Virus record (IMG/VR): IMGVR_UViG_3300042868_003730 | Location: 1 to 64,000 of that record | Direction: 5' to 3' (one strand) | DNA from: a virus | Length of the DNA stretch: 64,000 nt | In this document: positions 31,915-40,551 of the stretch, piece by piece | How positions within the stretch are numbered: the stretch's first letter is position 1 | Layout of the letters: the number at the start of each line of letters is the position of its first letter | Program-made: the position numbers and the translations under genes | The notes under the pieces: generated by a model | What the model was told of the DNA's origin: nothing | The model's input: the letters and a program-made list of their open reading frames with translations, nothing else | Database searches by the model: none

Positions 31915-32147
31915 TGTCTGTTATGTCTAATCTCGCAATCGATCTCGAGAATATGATCGAAGAGGGCTACTCTAATTCTGTTATTGCCGAGGCTCTTGGT
32001 GTCTCAGTTGATATCGTCGCGCAGTTTCGTCAGGAGTGTGATGACATTGATGATTATGACGAAAGTATGGATGGTGACTTCGATTCTGCTCTGGCGTCGG
32101 CAGGATTTGGTACTGATGAAGATTATGGAGGATATAATGAAGAATAG
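31914..32147 (+). CDS. Small HTH-like acidic protein (77 aa)
   Basis: TAATG overlap. LENMIEEGYSNSVIAEALGVSVDIVAQFRQE is a plausible helix-turn-helix; the C-terminal half is a poly-acidic tail (DDIDDYDESMDGDFD). A regulator is possible. Confidence 0.63.
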   Translation: MSVMSNLAIDLENMIEEGYSNSVIAEALGVSVDIVAQFRQECDDIDDYDESMDGDFDSALASAGFGTDEDYGGYNEE

Positions 32148-32256
32148 TGTTACTGTGCCGCGACCTTACACTAGGGTATCTATCAAACCAAAGCAAGCGC
32201 ATAAGATCGCTACTCGTTATGACCGAAAAAAACTGGACAAGTATAATTATGACTGA
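32137..32256 (+). CDS. Small basic protein (39 aa)
   Basis: GGAGG seven bases before ATG 32137; overlaps neighbours on both sides. MKNSVTVPRPYTRVSIKPKQ..., Lys/Arg-rich. Unknown function. Confidence 0.55.
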   Translation: MKNSVTVPRPYTRVSIKPKQAHKIATRYDRKKLDKYNYD

Positions 32257-32422
32257 TAAGGAACTAGAAGAACTCCAGCAGCGCAATGCCCAGCGACTGG
32301 CAGAAGTTAAATTGAGGATGGGCGATAAGTGGCTCCTGCATCCTACCAATAAGGTTACGAAGGAAAAGTGGCAGAAGGTTATCAAGACATCTACCAAAAG
32401 GATTGTTCTTAACAATGTCTAA
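32249..32422 (+). CDS. Small charged protein (57 aa)
   Basis: Overlaps the previous gene by 8 bp. MTDKELEELQQRNAQRLAEV..., helical N-terminus, basic C-terminus. Unknown function. Confidence 0.57.
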   Translation: MTDKELEELQQRNAQRLAEVKLRMGDKWLLHPTNKVTKEKWQKVIKTSTKRIVLNNV

Positions 32423-32735
32423 ACTAAAGTTCAAATCAGCTGCAGAGAAACGTCAATACGAAGAGAATCTGCGCAGCTGGGAAAATTTGAAGGCTAAATA
32501 CCCTCCAGCCCTAGTAAAACGTAAGAAAGATACTGACTGGGTGTATTCGCTACCAGTTGCGCGTAATACGGAGAAATTGCAGAGTTTGGTGACCCCTGGT
32601 GGTTCAACTGCTGCAAAACAGTCTATGATGTACACTGGAGACAAAATCAAGGGTATTGGGACTATGCATAAGTCCAATATGGTCCCTGTGTTCTCCAATG
32701 ACGAGGCTAAAGACCTGGCGTCCATGCGGCGATAG
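32415..32735 (+). CDS. Hypothetical basic protein (106 aa)
   Basis: ATG 32415 overlaps the previous gene by 8 bp. Lys/Arg-rich N-terminal helix, then SLVTPGGSTAAKQSMMYTGDKIKGIGTMHKSNMVPVF-type loops typical of a conserved phage family I recall without function. Confidence 0.66.
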   Translation: MSKLKFKSAAEKRQYEENLRSWENLKAKYPPALVKRKKDTDWVYSLPVARNTEKLQSLVTPGGSTAAKQSMMYTGDKIKGIGTMHKSNMVPVFSNDEAKDLASMRR

Positions 32736-32738
32736 TTC

Positions 32739-32778
32739 TTTACTTTTATTCAGTTTCGAGGTATAATAACTTATCGAA
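32739..32778 (+). promoter_or_regulatory. Early promoter cassette 9
   Basis: TTTACT (32739), 17-nt spacer, TATAAT (32762), then CTTATCGAAGG; TTCGA/TCGAA dyad. Drives 32797. Confidence 0.85.
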
Positions 32779-32796
32779 GGTTGAAAGGAAAGCAAA

Positions 32797-32913
32797 ATGT
32801 TTGAATCGTTTCTCGCGTGGATGTTTATGCCTGGCACCTGGAATGATGCTATGGTTTACCTTGGGTTTGTCGCTCTTGTCGCTCTGGCTACTCTTGTCGC
32901 TTTTGGAGAATAA
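32797..32913 (+). CDS. Membrane micropeptide (38 aa)
   Basis: AAAGGAAAG precedes ATG 32797. One hydrophobic helix (MVYLGFVALVALATLVAFG). It lies directly behind an early cassette, so an early envelope effect is possible. Confidence 0.6.
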   Translation: MFESFLAWMFMPGTWNDAMVYLGFVALVALATLVAFGE

Positions 32914-32914
32914 G

Positions 32915-33121
32915 ATGAAGAAATTATTGCTTATCGTTGGTGTTACTCTGATGCTTTCGGGTTGTGGTAAGTTTAACCAGACGTGGGACTCTGCAGTATC
33001 TGGGTTTACTACCCGATGCATCGAAGGAACGACGTTCGTAATTCTGGATTCTGATCGCGGTGTTGCAATTACCCCTCTTGTTGGACAGGATGGGCTACCT
33101 AAAGTTTGCGTGTCTGAATAA
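32915..33121 (+). CDS. Small lipoprotein (68 aa)
   Basis: Signal MKKLLLIVGVTLMLSGC has a lipobox (LSGC), so Cys17 should be acylated. The short mature part KFNQTWDSAVSGFTTRCIEG... has two more cysteines. An early phage lipoprotein suggests superinfection exclusion or receptor masking (inference). Confidence 0.75.
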   Translation: MKKLLLIVGVTLMLSGCGKFNQTWDSAVSGFTTRCIEGTTFVILDSDRGVAITPLVGQDGLPKVCVSE

Positions 33122-33321
33122 TGAATGATCGGATTAAGAAATTGGCTGAGGAAGCTGGCCTAGGTCAGGAACGATGGAATTCCACAGAACAGTTTAATGC
33201 TTTTCTGGAAGAGTTCGCCGAGTTGATTGTAGGGGAATGTGCCGTTGTTGCGGATTATTTCTACTCTCGGAACGATTGTGTGAGTGGTCGAAACATTAAG
33301 AAACATTTTGGAGTTGAATGA
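33121..33321 (+). CDS. Small phage protein, third copy of the FAELIxxEC family (66 aa)
   Basis: MNDRIKKLAEEAGLGQERWN... EEFAELIVGECAVVADYF ... IKKHFGVE. Same design as 15221 and 15439. TAATG overlap with the lipoprotein gene. Unknown function. Confidence 0.66.
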   Translation: MNDRIKKLAEEAGLGQERWNSTEQFNAFLEEFAELIVGECAVVADYFYSRNDCVSGRNIKKHFGVE

Positions 33322-33518
33322 TGGAAAAACTAGATAAATTTATGAAATATATGCCTGGTCTGTATATGTTTGTTGCGGGATTCATGTTCTTAGTCATGTG
33401 CCAAGATTTCCTCGAAGGAAACATTGGTCTGGCGTTCATTAGTTCCATTTTGTTCTTGGGCAATCTTTGTGCTTACATCCATGATGTGAGGAAGGAAGAA
33501 AATGAATCTGTGCATTGA
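33321..33518 (+). CDS. Small membrane protein (65 aa)
   Basis: GGAG seven bases upstream favours ATG 33321 over the adjacent ATG 33318. Two membrane segments (about 12-28 and 35-52). Unknown function. Confidence 0.62.
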   Translation: MEKLDKFMKYMPGLYMFVAGFMFLVMCQDFLEGNIGLAFISSILFLGNLCAYIHDVRKEENESVH

Positions 33519-33753
33519 CTGCATTCACTTTCGTCGCGCCCAGATGCTCGATTCGAAAGGAATCTGTTATCACCCTCAGGCAGTCATTTCGCGATCGCCA
33601 ATTGATGGCACGGTAACCTACCATAAAGTTGAGGTGATGCGCGCCAAGGTCGATCTTTGCCGCAATTCTGGTGTTCTGTTCCAATCTTTGCCAGTAGGCA
33701 AAGGTAAAACGGATTCCTCTTTATTTGATCGCATGAAGCGATGGTTTCCTTAA
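33502..33753 (+). CDS. Zinc-motif hypothetical protein (83 aa)
   Basis: NLCIDCIHFRRAQ ... GICYHP ... VDLCRN gives a CxxC...C...C pattern seen in small phage zinc proteins. Overlaps neighbours at both ends. Confidence 0.66.
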   Translation: MNLCIDCIHFRRAQMLDSKGICYHPQAVISRSPIDGTVTYHKVEVMRAKVDLCRNSGVLFQSLPVGKGKTDSSLFDRMKRWFP

Positions 33754-34226
33754 TCAAATATCACATCGTGGCATTTCTCTTGTTGGTAGCTACCTTACCA
33801 ACAAGTTTAGCCACAATGCCACCAAGTATAGATTGGCCCTCTGATGAGGTAATCAGTGAATACAAGTGTATGGTCACTGCTCTTTACTTCGAGGCTCGAG
33901 GTGAATCTATCATCGGTGTCCAGGCAGTCGCTAATGTTATTCTGAATAGAACTACGCACTATAGATTCCCTGGTAGTGTTTGTGAAGTAGTGAAGCAAAG
34001 AAATAAACGTACCTGCCAGTTCAGTTGGTATTGCGATAAGAAACCGCGAATACTGCCTGATACTATCGACATCAAGATAAAGGAAATCGCATACTCTGCA
34101 GTGATCACTAAATCATTAAAAGACGTAACAGGTGGCGCGTTGTTCTTTCATAGCAAAACAGTACAGGGTTGGGAAAGGTTAAATAGAACGAGACAGATCG
34201 GAAATCACTATTTCTACAAATACTAA
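33741..34226 (+). CDS. SleB/CwlJ-type cell-wall hydrolase
   Basis: 161 residues with a signal peptide (about 1-25). CMVTALYFEARGES (catalytic Glu), GVQAVANVILNR, CQFSWYCD and GALFFHSK fit the Hydrolase_2 (SleB) family. It would be exported to the periplasm and cut peptidoglycan, complementing the GH19 endolysin encoded 23 kb upstream. Confidence 0.88.
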   Translation: MVSLIKYHIVAFLLLVATLPTSLATMPPSIDWPSDEVISEYKCMVTALYFEARGESIIGVQAVANVILNRTTHYRFPGSVCEVVKQRNKRTCQFSWYCDKKPRILPDTIDIKIKEIAYSAVITKSLKDVTGGALFFHSKTVQGWERLNRTRQIGNHYFYKY

Positions 34227-34234
34227 GGATCATT

Positions 34235-34822
34235 ATGGCAACTAGAAAACAATCAGCTAAACAGAAGGAAGACAGTCGCACAAGCCAAGGCGATATGGAG
34301 AACCATTCAGTTCAGTTGCTATTCGGTGAGATTGATATTGAAATCGCAGCAGTAATCTGCGCATGGATTCTTGAATCAAATATGGCACAGAATCCAGAAG
34401 AAAAGCCAGCGGCATTGACAATGATGATCAATAGCGTTGGTGGTGATCTGCATGCAGCATTCGCCATTATTGAATGTATGCGCGGCAGTACTATTCCTGT
34501 TCATACTGTGGCATTGGGTAATATCTGCTCAGCTGGTCTTATGATCTTTATGAGTGGACAGAAGTCGTTTAGAACTCTGACTCCAACCTGCACGATAATG
34601 AGCCACAACTACTCAACTGGTATTGTTGGCAATCACCACGAACTCCTTGCCATCCAGAAGGAACTGAACTTTACGCATCAACGTATTCTTGATGTATACA
34701 AGAAGTGTACTGGACTGCCAGAGAAGGTCATTCTTGAGAAGTTGATTGGTAATCAGGACACGTACCTGACCCCAACTGAGGCACTGGCATTGAAACTAGC
34801 AGATAGGATCGCAGGATTATAG
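34235..34822 (+). CDS. ClpP-like serine protease
   Basis: 195 residues. Catalytic Ser in GNICSAGLMIFMSG, His in CTIMSHNYS and a downstream Asp complete a ClpP-type triad; INSVGGDLHAAFAIIECMR binds the peptide. A Gln/Arg/Asp-rich N-terminus of about 20 residues precedes. Phage ClpP-like enzymes can act in prohead maturation or as partners of ClpX/ClpA. AAGGAT precedes ATG. Confidence 0.88.
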   Translation: MATRKQSAKQKEDSRTSQGDMENHSVQLLFGEIDIEIAAVICAWILESNMAQNPEEKPAALTMMINSVGGDLHAAFAIIECMRGSTIPVHTVALGNICSAGLMIFMSGQKSFRTLTPTCTIMSHNYSTGIVGNHHELLAIQKELNFTHQRILDVYKKCTGLPEKVILEKLIGNQDTYLTPTEALALKLADRIAGL

Positions 34823-34827
34823 GAACT

Positions 34828-34835
34828 CTAAATAA
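34828..34835 (+). promoter_or_regulatory. CTAAATAA late-type element
   Basis: Intergenic CTAAATAA 29 bp upstream of the 34865 start. One of a set next to virion genes. Confidence 0.5.
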
Positions 34836-34862
34836 TCCATCGAGAACTATTTTGATGGATTA
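34833..34862 (+). repeat. Hairpin just before a start codon
   Basis: Perfect 9-bp stem (34833-34841 with 34854-34862), 12-nt loop, ending two bases before ATG 34865. No Shine-Dalgarno is visible, so it may regulate translation, or terminate weakly. Confidence 0.55.
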
Positions 34863-34864
34863 GC

Positions 34865-36106
34865 ATGCTGGATTTTAGAACTTATATCACCGAGGCAACT
34901 AATGCCCACATGACTCACATTGCCGACCTACCTTTTATCGAAGGTGTGGAAGGTACGCGAAAGGCTATCGCCTATTTGCATGATCTGAGGGACTTCCTAA
35001 ATGGTAGTCCCTCTTCTCACATGGCATCAAAGAATAAGATGTCAGTTAAGTTCGACGGAGCACCTGCTGTTTTCCTAGGTATCGACCCAACTGATGGAAA
35101 ATTCTTCGTCGCAAAGAAGGGTATCTTCAATAAGAACCCAATCGTCTACAAGACTCAGGCTGAAGTCGATGCTGATCTTCAGGGCGACCTACAAGAAAAG
35201 TTCTCGATCCTATTGAAGGAACTGCCTAAGCTGGGCATCAAGTCCGGAATCTTCCAGGGCGATTTGATGTTCACGAAGTCAGATCTCAAGAAAGAAACAA
35301 TTGATGGTGAGCAATATGTTTGCTTCCACCCAAATACGATTGTTTATGCAGTACCAGTATCTTCTCCTCTTGCTGCTAAGATTCAAGCAGCCAAGATCGG
35401 TATTGCTTTCCATACTGAATACACCGGAACAGAATTCGCTAACCTATCAGCGCATTTCGGAAATAAGATTGTTCCGAAGTTCAAAGAGAGCAAAGATATC
35501 TGGGCAGTTGATGCTGCCTTTGAAGATGCTTCCTCAGTAGCTACTCTTTCTCCGGCTGAAGAAGCGAATGTAGATACTCTTCTTAGTGGAATTGATAAAG
35601 TATTCAAGAGCATCGATGGTGTAATGCTCAATGAGATCCATAAAGACAAAGAACTGCTCGATCTGGTTTTGATCTACATCAACTCCAAAGTAAAACAGAA
35701 CGTCAGATCAGAAATGGCATCTGATAAAGCACTTGGCTTCGCTAAGTTTATTGATGATCGTTATCAGAAAGAGATCGAGAAAAGAGCTAGCGCAGCGGGT
35801 AAGGCTACTCAAGAACAAAAGCGATTAAGAGTCCTTGAGTATTTCAAGAAACATGAGAACAAGGAGATCGCAAAGATCTTCTTAGTTGCTGATATGATTG
35901 ATGAGTTAAAGGGTATTCTTATTGCCAAGATGAACCAGATCGGTGGTCTCAAGCACTTCGTCAAGACCAACAGTGGTTTCAAGGTAACCTCTCCTGAGGG
36001 ATTTGTTGCTATCAATAGTGACAATGAGGCAGTAAAACTAATTGACAGATTTGAGTTTAGTCAGAACAACTTCTCTCCAGAGATCATCAAAGGCTGGACT
36101 AAATAA
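34865..36106 (+). CDS. Nucleotidyltransferase/ligase-like protein with capsid-targeting-like leader (413 aa)
   Basis: The N-terminus MLDFRTYITEA resembles the T4 capsid-targeting leader (MKTYxEFIAE-A). The body has VKFDGAPAVFLG, a KxDG-like ligase motif I, GIFQGDLMF (motif III-like) and IDGVMLNEIHKDK (motif IV-like), so it may be a covalent nucleotidyltransferase; it corresponds to a phage family often left as a domain of unknown function (DUF6267). The leader suggests it is packaged in the head. Function and cleavage are inferred. Confidence 0.65.
   Translation: MLDFRTYITEATNAHMTHIADLPFIEGVEGTRKAIAYLHDLRDFLNGSPSSHMASKNKMSVKFDGAPAVFLGIDPTDGKFFVAKKGIFNKNPIVYKTQAEVDADLQGDLQEKFSILLKELPKLGIKSGIFQGDLMFTKSDLKKETIDGEQYVCFHPNTIVYAVPVSSPLAAKIQAAKIGIAFHTEYTGTEFANLSAHFGNKIVPKFKESKDIWAVDAAFEDASSVATLSPAEEANVDTLLSGIDKVFKSIDGVMLNEIHKDKELLDLVLIYINSKVKQNVRSEMASDKALGFAKFIDDRYQKEIEKRASAAGKATQEQKRLRVLEYFKKHENKEIAKIFLVADMIDELKGILIAKMNQIGGLKHFVKTNSGFKVTSPEGFVAINSDNEAVKLIDRFEFSQNNFSPEIIKGWTK
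36099..36106 (+). promoter_or_regulatory. CTAAATAA element overlapping a stop codon
   Basis: CTAAATAA contains the stop codon of the preceding gene and lies 24 bp upstream of ATG 36131. Candidate late element. Confidence 0.4.
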
Positions 36107-36130
36107 TATATTCGTCGATTGTCAAACAAA

Positions 36131-37756
36131 ATGAAAAATTACAAATCACTCATTCAAGAAGTTGCTGGGTCAACCATCGTTATGGGCTTCGGAAGACTGA
36201 ATCCTATTACCAATGGTCATGCGCTTTTGTTAGATAAACTTCTTAAGATTGCTTCTGCCAACAGAGCGAAGCACGTGATGTACATCACAAAGACTCAAGA
36301 TAAGAAGAAAAACCCACTACCAATTGAGCGGAAATTATTCTGGTCGAAGAAAGCATTTCCGGAAATCAATTTCGTTGGTTGTGATGACCAAATCCGAACA
36401 GTTATTGAAGCAGCGAAAGAACAGGATGGCAAGTACAAGAACCTAATTCTTGTAGCTGGTTCTGATCGCGTTCCGTCATATGAATCTTTATTGAACAAAT
36501 ACAATGGAACTGAATATAATTTCGATTCCATCAAGGTAGTCTCCGCAGGTGAGCGCGACCCAGACGCAGATGATGCTACTGGTATGAGTGCTTCGAAGAT
36601 GAGAGCAGCTGCGACGAATAATGATTTTGTGTTGTTTAAGAAGGGCGTTCCTGATTCAATTAAGGAACCAGATGCTCGTAAAATGATGCAGGAATTGCGC
36701 ACCCATATGGGCATCAAGTCCGTAGCTGAGATGGCGATTCAAGTTACACCTTCAAGAAATGCATATTACCTCGGTGAGACTTTCCTTATTGGTCAGGTAG
36801 TAAGAGAAGGCAATGAGTATTTCGAGATCCTTGATCGTGGAAGTAATTACGTAACCGTCTCTGATATCAATGGACATATGAAACGTAAGTTCATTCAATC
36901 ACTGGTCGTCGAAGATATCCAGATGCCATACGCTTCCGCAGAGGATGAAGATACGGGATTTTCCTTTAAGGGATTCCATCCTTCTAAGTCATTCCTTAAT
37001 AATCATGATGCAGTGACATCATTCCAGGCTACAATTGGTCGCTATGAAGAAGGAAAGATTGGCGACGCAGTTGGAATTCTTCGTGCCATGCAAAATACTG
37101 ATGAGATGATTCAACACATCGAGAAGATTGTTGATCTAGGGGAACATCCTGGCGATCATACTCTGGTAAATGCAAAGGTAATGGAACATTACGCAAAGAT
37201 CAGAGACAGTCTTATTGGTATTGGTGAGTTCGAGCACCACAGAGATTACCTACAGGCACTTCTATCTTTAGTTCAACTGGCAGAAATAGAAGCACAACCA
37301 ATGGCGGAAAATATGGAAACACCAATCGTTAAACCAAGCGACAAACTAAAAGTAGCCAAGATTATCGCTGATGCTCTTGGTGTTGACTCATCTGGTAGCA
37401 ATGCCGAGACACTTGTTAATAGTGCACTTCGTGCTATGAGGAAGAAAGTTCTCAAACAAGATTCAGTTGCGATCATTGGAAATATGCTTGATCTTGCTGA
37501 CGAAGTAGGTATCAAATACGATAAGAATTTAGTTCCAACTGGTCTAAAAGAAAGTGCTGATCCAGTAAATATGGATACTGAAACAGAAATGCTTGGATTC
37601 GAACAGCTGCGTCGTCGTATTCGCAAACACGCAACCCTCGGCGCACCAGAACAAGAAGAACTTCCTGAGAAACCAGCTGGCGTCGGTTCTAGTCTTGGCT
37701 CATCTTCCGAAACTCATCGTAAACAAAAAGTACGCAAGTTGATGAGTAATGATTAA
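36131..37756 (+). CDS. NMNAT-like nucleotidyltransferase fused to a long C-terminal domain (541 aa)
   Basis: N-terminal MKNYKSLIQEVAGS has the leader pattern (L/I)xE. Then GFGRLNPITNGHALLLDKLL (the T/HxGH-type nucleotide site), LVAGSDRVPSYESLL and GMSASKMRAAA (ISSTxIR-like) define a cytidylyltransferase/NMNAT fold to about residue 195. The remaining 340 residues are mostly charged with no domain I know. ATG 36131 is preferred over an upstream TTG. Possibly involved in NAD metabolism and packaged in the virion. Confidence 0.78.
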   Translation: MKNYKSLIQEVAGSTIVMGFGRLNPITNGHALLLDKLLKIASANRAKHVMYITKTQDKKKNPLPIERKLFWSKKAFPEINFVGCDDQIRTVIEAAKEQDGKYKNLILVAGSDRVPSYESLLNKYNGTEYNFDSIKVVSAGERDPDADDATGMSASKMRAAATNNDFVLFKKGVPDSIKEPDARKMMQELRTHMGIKSVAEMAIQVTPSRNAYYLGETFLIGQVVREGNEYFEILDRGSNYVTVSDINGHMKRKFIQSLVVEDIQMPYASAEDEDTGFSFKGFHPSKSFLNNHDAVTSFQATIGRYEEGKIGDAVGILRAMQNTDEMIQHIEKIVDLGEHPGDHTLVNAKVMEHYAKIRDSLIGIGEFEHHRDYLQALLSLVQLAEIEAQPMAENMETPIVKPSDKLKVAKIIADALGVDSSGSNAETLVNSALRAMRKKVLKQDSVAIIGNMLDLADEVGIKYDKNLVPTGLKESADPVNMDTETEMLGFEQLRRRIRKHATLGAPEQEELPEKPAGVGSSLGSSSETHRKQKVRKLMSND

Positions 37757-39090
37757 TGGCACAGTTTAATAAAAACACTCAGGAATTTCTCAACCAAGAG
37801 AAAACACTATTTGAAGTTCCAATGATTGCCAACAAGAATGGCGACATTGTTACCACTTCAAATCGGTTTCCAGTCGATGCGGTAATAACAGGCACACCCG
37901 TTGTATCGTTTGGTGGAGTAAATCTAGATGCTTTTGGTAGATTAAGGGTAAGCAATCCACATACACTATTTGATGGCGCACAACGTTATAGAGATGATCC
38001 ATTTAAATGGAATCAAGTAGACACTGGCGCAGCCACAAGTGTATTTCTGCCTAACGAAAGTTCAGTGTTAATGTCGGTCTCAGGCAACGGTGACGAAAGC
38101 CTGAGACAAACTAAATCAGTGTTTGCCTATCAGCCTGGCAAAAGTTTACTGACCATGGTTACCTTTGCTATGACAACACCCACTGCAGGTCTGCGTCAGC
38201 GTGTTGGATTGTTTGGAGCACAGAATGGTGTATACTTTGAAGTAGATGGCACGACTGTGAATCTTGTGATTAGAAAATACACATCAGGATCCGTAGACGA
38301 CACAACAGAAAAGTTTGCTCAGGCAAATTGGAATGGTGATAAACTTAATGGCACTGGCCCAAGTGGAATTACTTTAAATGTCGCAACAGCACAAATTTTT
38401 TGGTGTGATATTGAATGGCTAGGAGTTGGATCAGTTCGTTGTGGGTTTGTAATTGATGGACAGTTCATACTCTGTCATACATTTCATCATGCCAATAGAG
38501 TTGGGTTCAGTAAAGTTTATATGACTACTGCTTCATTGCCAGTTAGATATGAATTAACTAGTACTGGCCCTGCAGGTTCTATGAGAGCAATATGTTCTAC
38601 CGTGATGTCTGAGGGTGGATATATGAATCGTAGTATTACTCGAAGTATTGGAACTAGTTTAACGGGTAAAGATCTAAGTAATACTGTGTATAGACCTCTG
38701 GTATGTATTAGACTCAATTCTGCCAATATTGAATCTGTGGTAGTTCCTTCTAAGTTTGATATATTTGGTTTGCAGTTGGCTGCGTTTTCATATCGCATTA
38801 TAGTAAATCCCACATTAACTGGCGCTAGTTGGACTAGTTCTGGAGCAGACAGTTCAGTAGAGTATGATATTTCTGCCACAGCATTAACAGGTGGAACAGT
38901 TATTGACCAAGGAATTTTTGTAGGATCTAATAAGGGTGGTTCAGCTTCAATCACTTCTAATGATGTAGATTTTAGTCAACAAATTGGTCGTACCATAGCA
39001 GGGGTTAGTGATATTTGGTGTCTAGCTGCTATAGCGACTACAAATAATGATGATGCTGTTGGTGTAGTGACTTGGCAAGAGCATATATAA
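37756..39090 (+). CDS. Virion-associated structural protein (444 aa)
   Basis: AYxxD-type features NLDAFGRLRVSNPHTLFDGAQRYRDDPFKWNQ mark a family of tail or appendage proteins found in T4-like environmental phages. The rest is beta-rich with jelly-roll-like repeats and few Cys. It precedes the Dps-like and fibre genes. Exact position in the virion unknown. Confidence 0.72.
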   Translation: MAQFNKNTQEFLNQEKTLFEVPMIANKNGDIVTTSNRFPVDAVITGTPVVSFGGVNLDAFGRLRVSNPHTLFDGAQRYRDDPFKWNQVDTGAATSVFLPNESSVLMSVSGNGDESLRQTKSVFAYQPGKSLLTMVTFAMTTPTAGLRQRVGLFGAQNGVYFEVDGTTVNLVIRKYTSGSVDDTTEKFAQANWNGDKLNGTGPSGITLNVATAQIFWCDIEWLGVGSVRCGFVIDGQFILCHTFHHANRVGFSKVYMTTASLPVRYELTSTGPAGSMRAICSTVMSEGGYMNRSITRSIGTSLTGKDLSNTVYRPLVCIRLNSANIESVVVPSKFDIFGLQLAAFSYRIIVNPTLTGASWTSSGADSSVEYDISATALTGGTVIDQGIFVGSNKGGSASITSNDVDFSQQIGRTIAGVSDIWCLAAIATTNNDDAVGVVTWQEHI

Positions 39091-39093
39091 ATA
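39086..39093 (+). promoter_or_regulatory. TATAAATA late promoter element
   Basis: Perfect T4-type late box overlapping the stop codon of the preceding gene, 15 bp before ATG 39109. Confidence 0.6.
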
Positions 39094-39108
39094 ACAATAA
39101 GGATTATA

Positions 39109-39546
39109 ATGAATGATCTAACCATCTCAATGAAGAAGTTGCTTGCCAATGTATTCTTCTATTACTACAAAGCACATGCATTTCATTGGAACGTAGAGAG
39201 TGTTCTGTTCTCGCAGATCCATGACTTCTTTGGGGATATCTATGCTGATGCTCATACTTCAGTAGATGATATTGCTGAACGAATTCGTATTATGGATGAA
39301 TATGCGCCAACCAATCTGGCTGAATTGTATCAACTGAAGACCATCCAGGAAAGTAATCTTAGTGGTAGCGATGTCGTGAATATGCTTTCAGAACTGGAAA
39401 AGGATAATGAGAGTATCCAGGAAAACTTAACAGAAGTGTTCGGAATGGCAAATTCACTAAATATGCAGGGGCTAGCAAATTACCTCGCTGGTAGATTAGA
39501 GATCCACTCCAAATTCGGTTGGATGATTAAGAGTCATTTGAAATGA
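39109..39546 (+). CDS. Dps/ferritin-like protein (145 aa)
   Basis: Four-helix protein with AHAFHWNVES, QIHDFFGDIY and SVDDIAERIR. His26, His38, Asp53 and Glu57 have the same spacing as the Dps ferroxidase residues H51, H63, D78 and E82. Dps oxidises iron and protects DNA. AAGGAT precedes the ATG and a TATAAATA box lies upstream, so late expression is likely; it might be packaged or protect phage DNA. Confidence 0.8.
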   Translation: MNDLTISMKKLLANVFFYYYKAHAFHWNVESVLFSQIHDFFGDIYADAHTSVDDIAERIRIMDEYAPTNLAELYQLKTIQESNLSGSDVVNMLSELEKDNESIQENLTEVFGMANSLNMQGLANYLAGRLEIHSKFGWMIKSHLK

Positions 39547-39893
39547 GCAATTTAAATAGTTATTTCGTTTCTGCTGAACTTGATCTGTATATTGATCAGG
39601 GAGACGCGTATGATAATGTCGTGACTCTCAATGATGAGTCAGGAAGTCCAATTGATCTAACTGGATTGACCGTAACTGCTTCTCTGAAGAGATATTATAA
39701 CTCAACAAGGGATTACGCTCTAACTGCTGCATCCATTGGAAGTGGAACCAATGGTCAGATTTTATTATCTATGACTGCAGAGACTACTGCATTACTAGTT
39801 GACCCAAGATACGTTTATACTGTCTATGTAACAACCAACAATAAGAAAGTCAAAGTTTTATATGGGCAGGTATTAACATCGCCGATGGCGTAA
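39543..39893 (+). CDS. Beta-sandwich virion protein, BppU-like (116 aa)
   Basis: LDLYIDQGDAYDNVVTLNDESGSPIDLTGLTVTASLKR is the style of short baseplate/upper-fibre beta domains. ATGA overlap with the Dps-like gene. Likely structural. Confidence 0.68.
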   Translation: MSNLNSYFVSAELDLYIDQGDAYDNVVTLNDESGSPIDLTGLTVTASLKRYYNSTRDYALTAASIGSGTNGQILLSMTAETTALLVDPRYVYTVYVTTNNKKVKVLYGQVLTSPMA

Positions 39894-39903
39894 CAATCAC
39901 TAT

Positions 39904-39934
39904 GTTTTCTTATCTAAATAAGAAATAAGAAAAC
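39904..39934. promoter_or_regulatory. 10-bp dyad with a CTAAATAA element in the loop
   Basis: Bases 39904-39913 pair perfectly with 39925-39934. The loop (39914-39924) contains CTAAATAA (39914-39921). It lies 30 bp upstream of ATG 39964. It may be a protein-binding late promoter, or an RNA hairpin. Confidence 0.5.
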
Positions 39935-39963
39935 GATCTCTTACTAATTTTATAGGAAATAAT

Positions 39964-40536
39964 ATGAACATAGCAAAATCACAAGACGTGCTTGGAGCAT
40001 CAGTTACTCGTGGAAGCAGCCAGTCTGAACAAATGGAAGTTAGCGGTCGTTATCGCGCGGAATGCCTTGACGCACAGGGTAATGTCAAGTGGGTCGAGGA
40101 TTTCGACAACTTGGTTACCACCCAAGGCAGAAACCACTTGTTAGACCATGGTCTAGCTGGTCCAGCTACTGCTGTTATTGTTCGCATGTCGTTCATTACT
40201 TCTGGTACTCCAGTTGTTGGTGACACATACGCGACCCACGCTGGTTTCACTGAACTTGGTTCGGGTATTATTGCTGCTCGCGGCACACCATCCTTCTCTG
40301 CCGCATCTGCTGGTGCTAAGGCAACTTCGGCAGCAGTTTCTGCTTCTATTGTTGGTACTGGTTCTGTTACTGGTGTGGCAATTAACCTAGTTGTTGGTGT
40401 TGTTGGTAACTTGGGTGTCGTTGCTGATACAGCAACCTCTGGTGGTATCCTGTACAGTGCTGGTCTGTTCGCTGTGGCCAAGTCTGTTTCGTCAGGCGAC
40501 ACTCTCAACGTAACTTACACGACTACATTGACCTAA
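39964..40536 (+). CDS. Probable virion decoration/fibre protein (190 aa)
   Basis: After a polar N-terminus, a segment VEDFDNLVTTQGRNHLLDHGLAG is typical of phage tail-associated proteins, then a Gly/Ala/Val/Ser-rich beta region. TAGGAAATA precedes ATG. Codon use is strong-expression type. Exact role unknown. Confidence 0.68.
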   Translation: MNIAKSQDVLGASVTRGSSQSEQMEVSGRYRAECLDAQGNVKWVEDFDNLVTTQGRNHLLDHGLAGPATAVIVRMSFITSGTPVVGDTYATHAGFTELGSGIIAARGTPSFSAASAGAKATSAAVSASIVGTGSVTGVAINLVVGVVGNLGVVADTATSGGILYSAGLFAVAKSVSSGDTLNVTYTTTLT

Positions 40537-40551
40537 TTTTCGTTCTTAACG

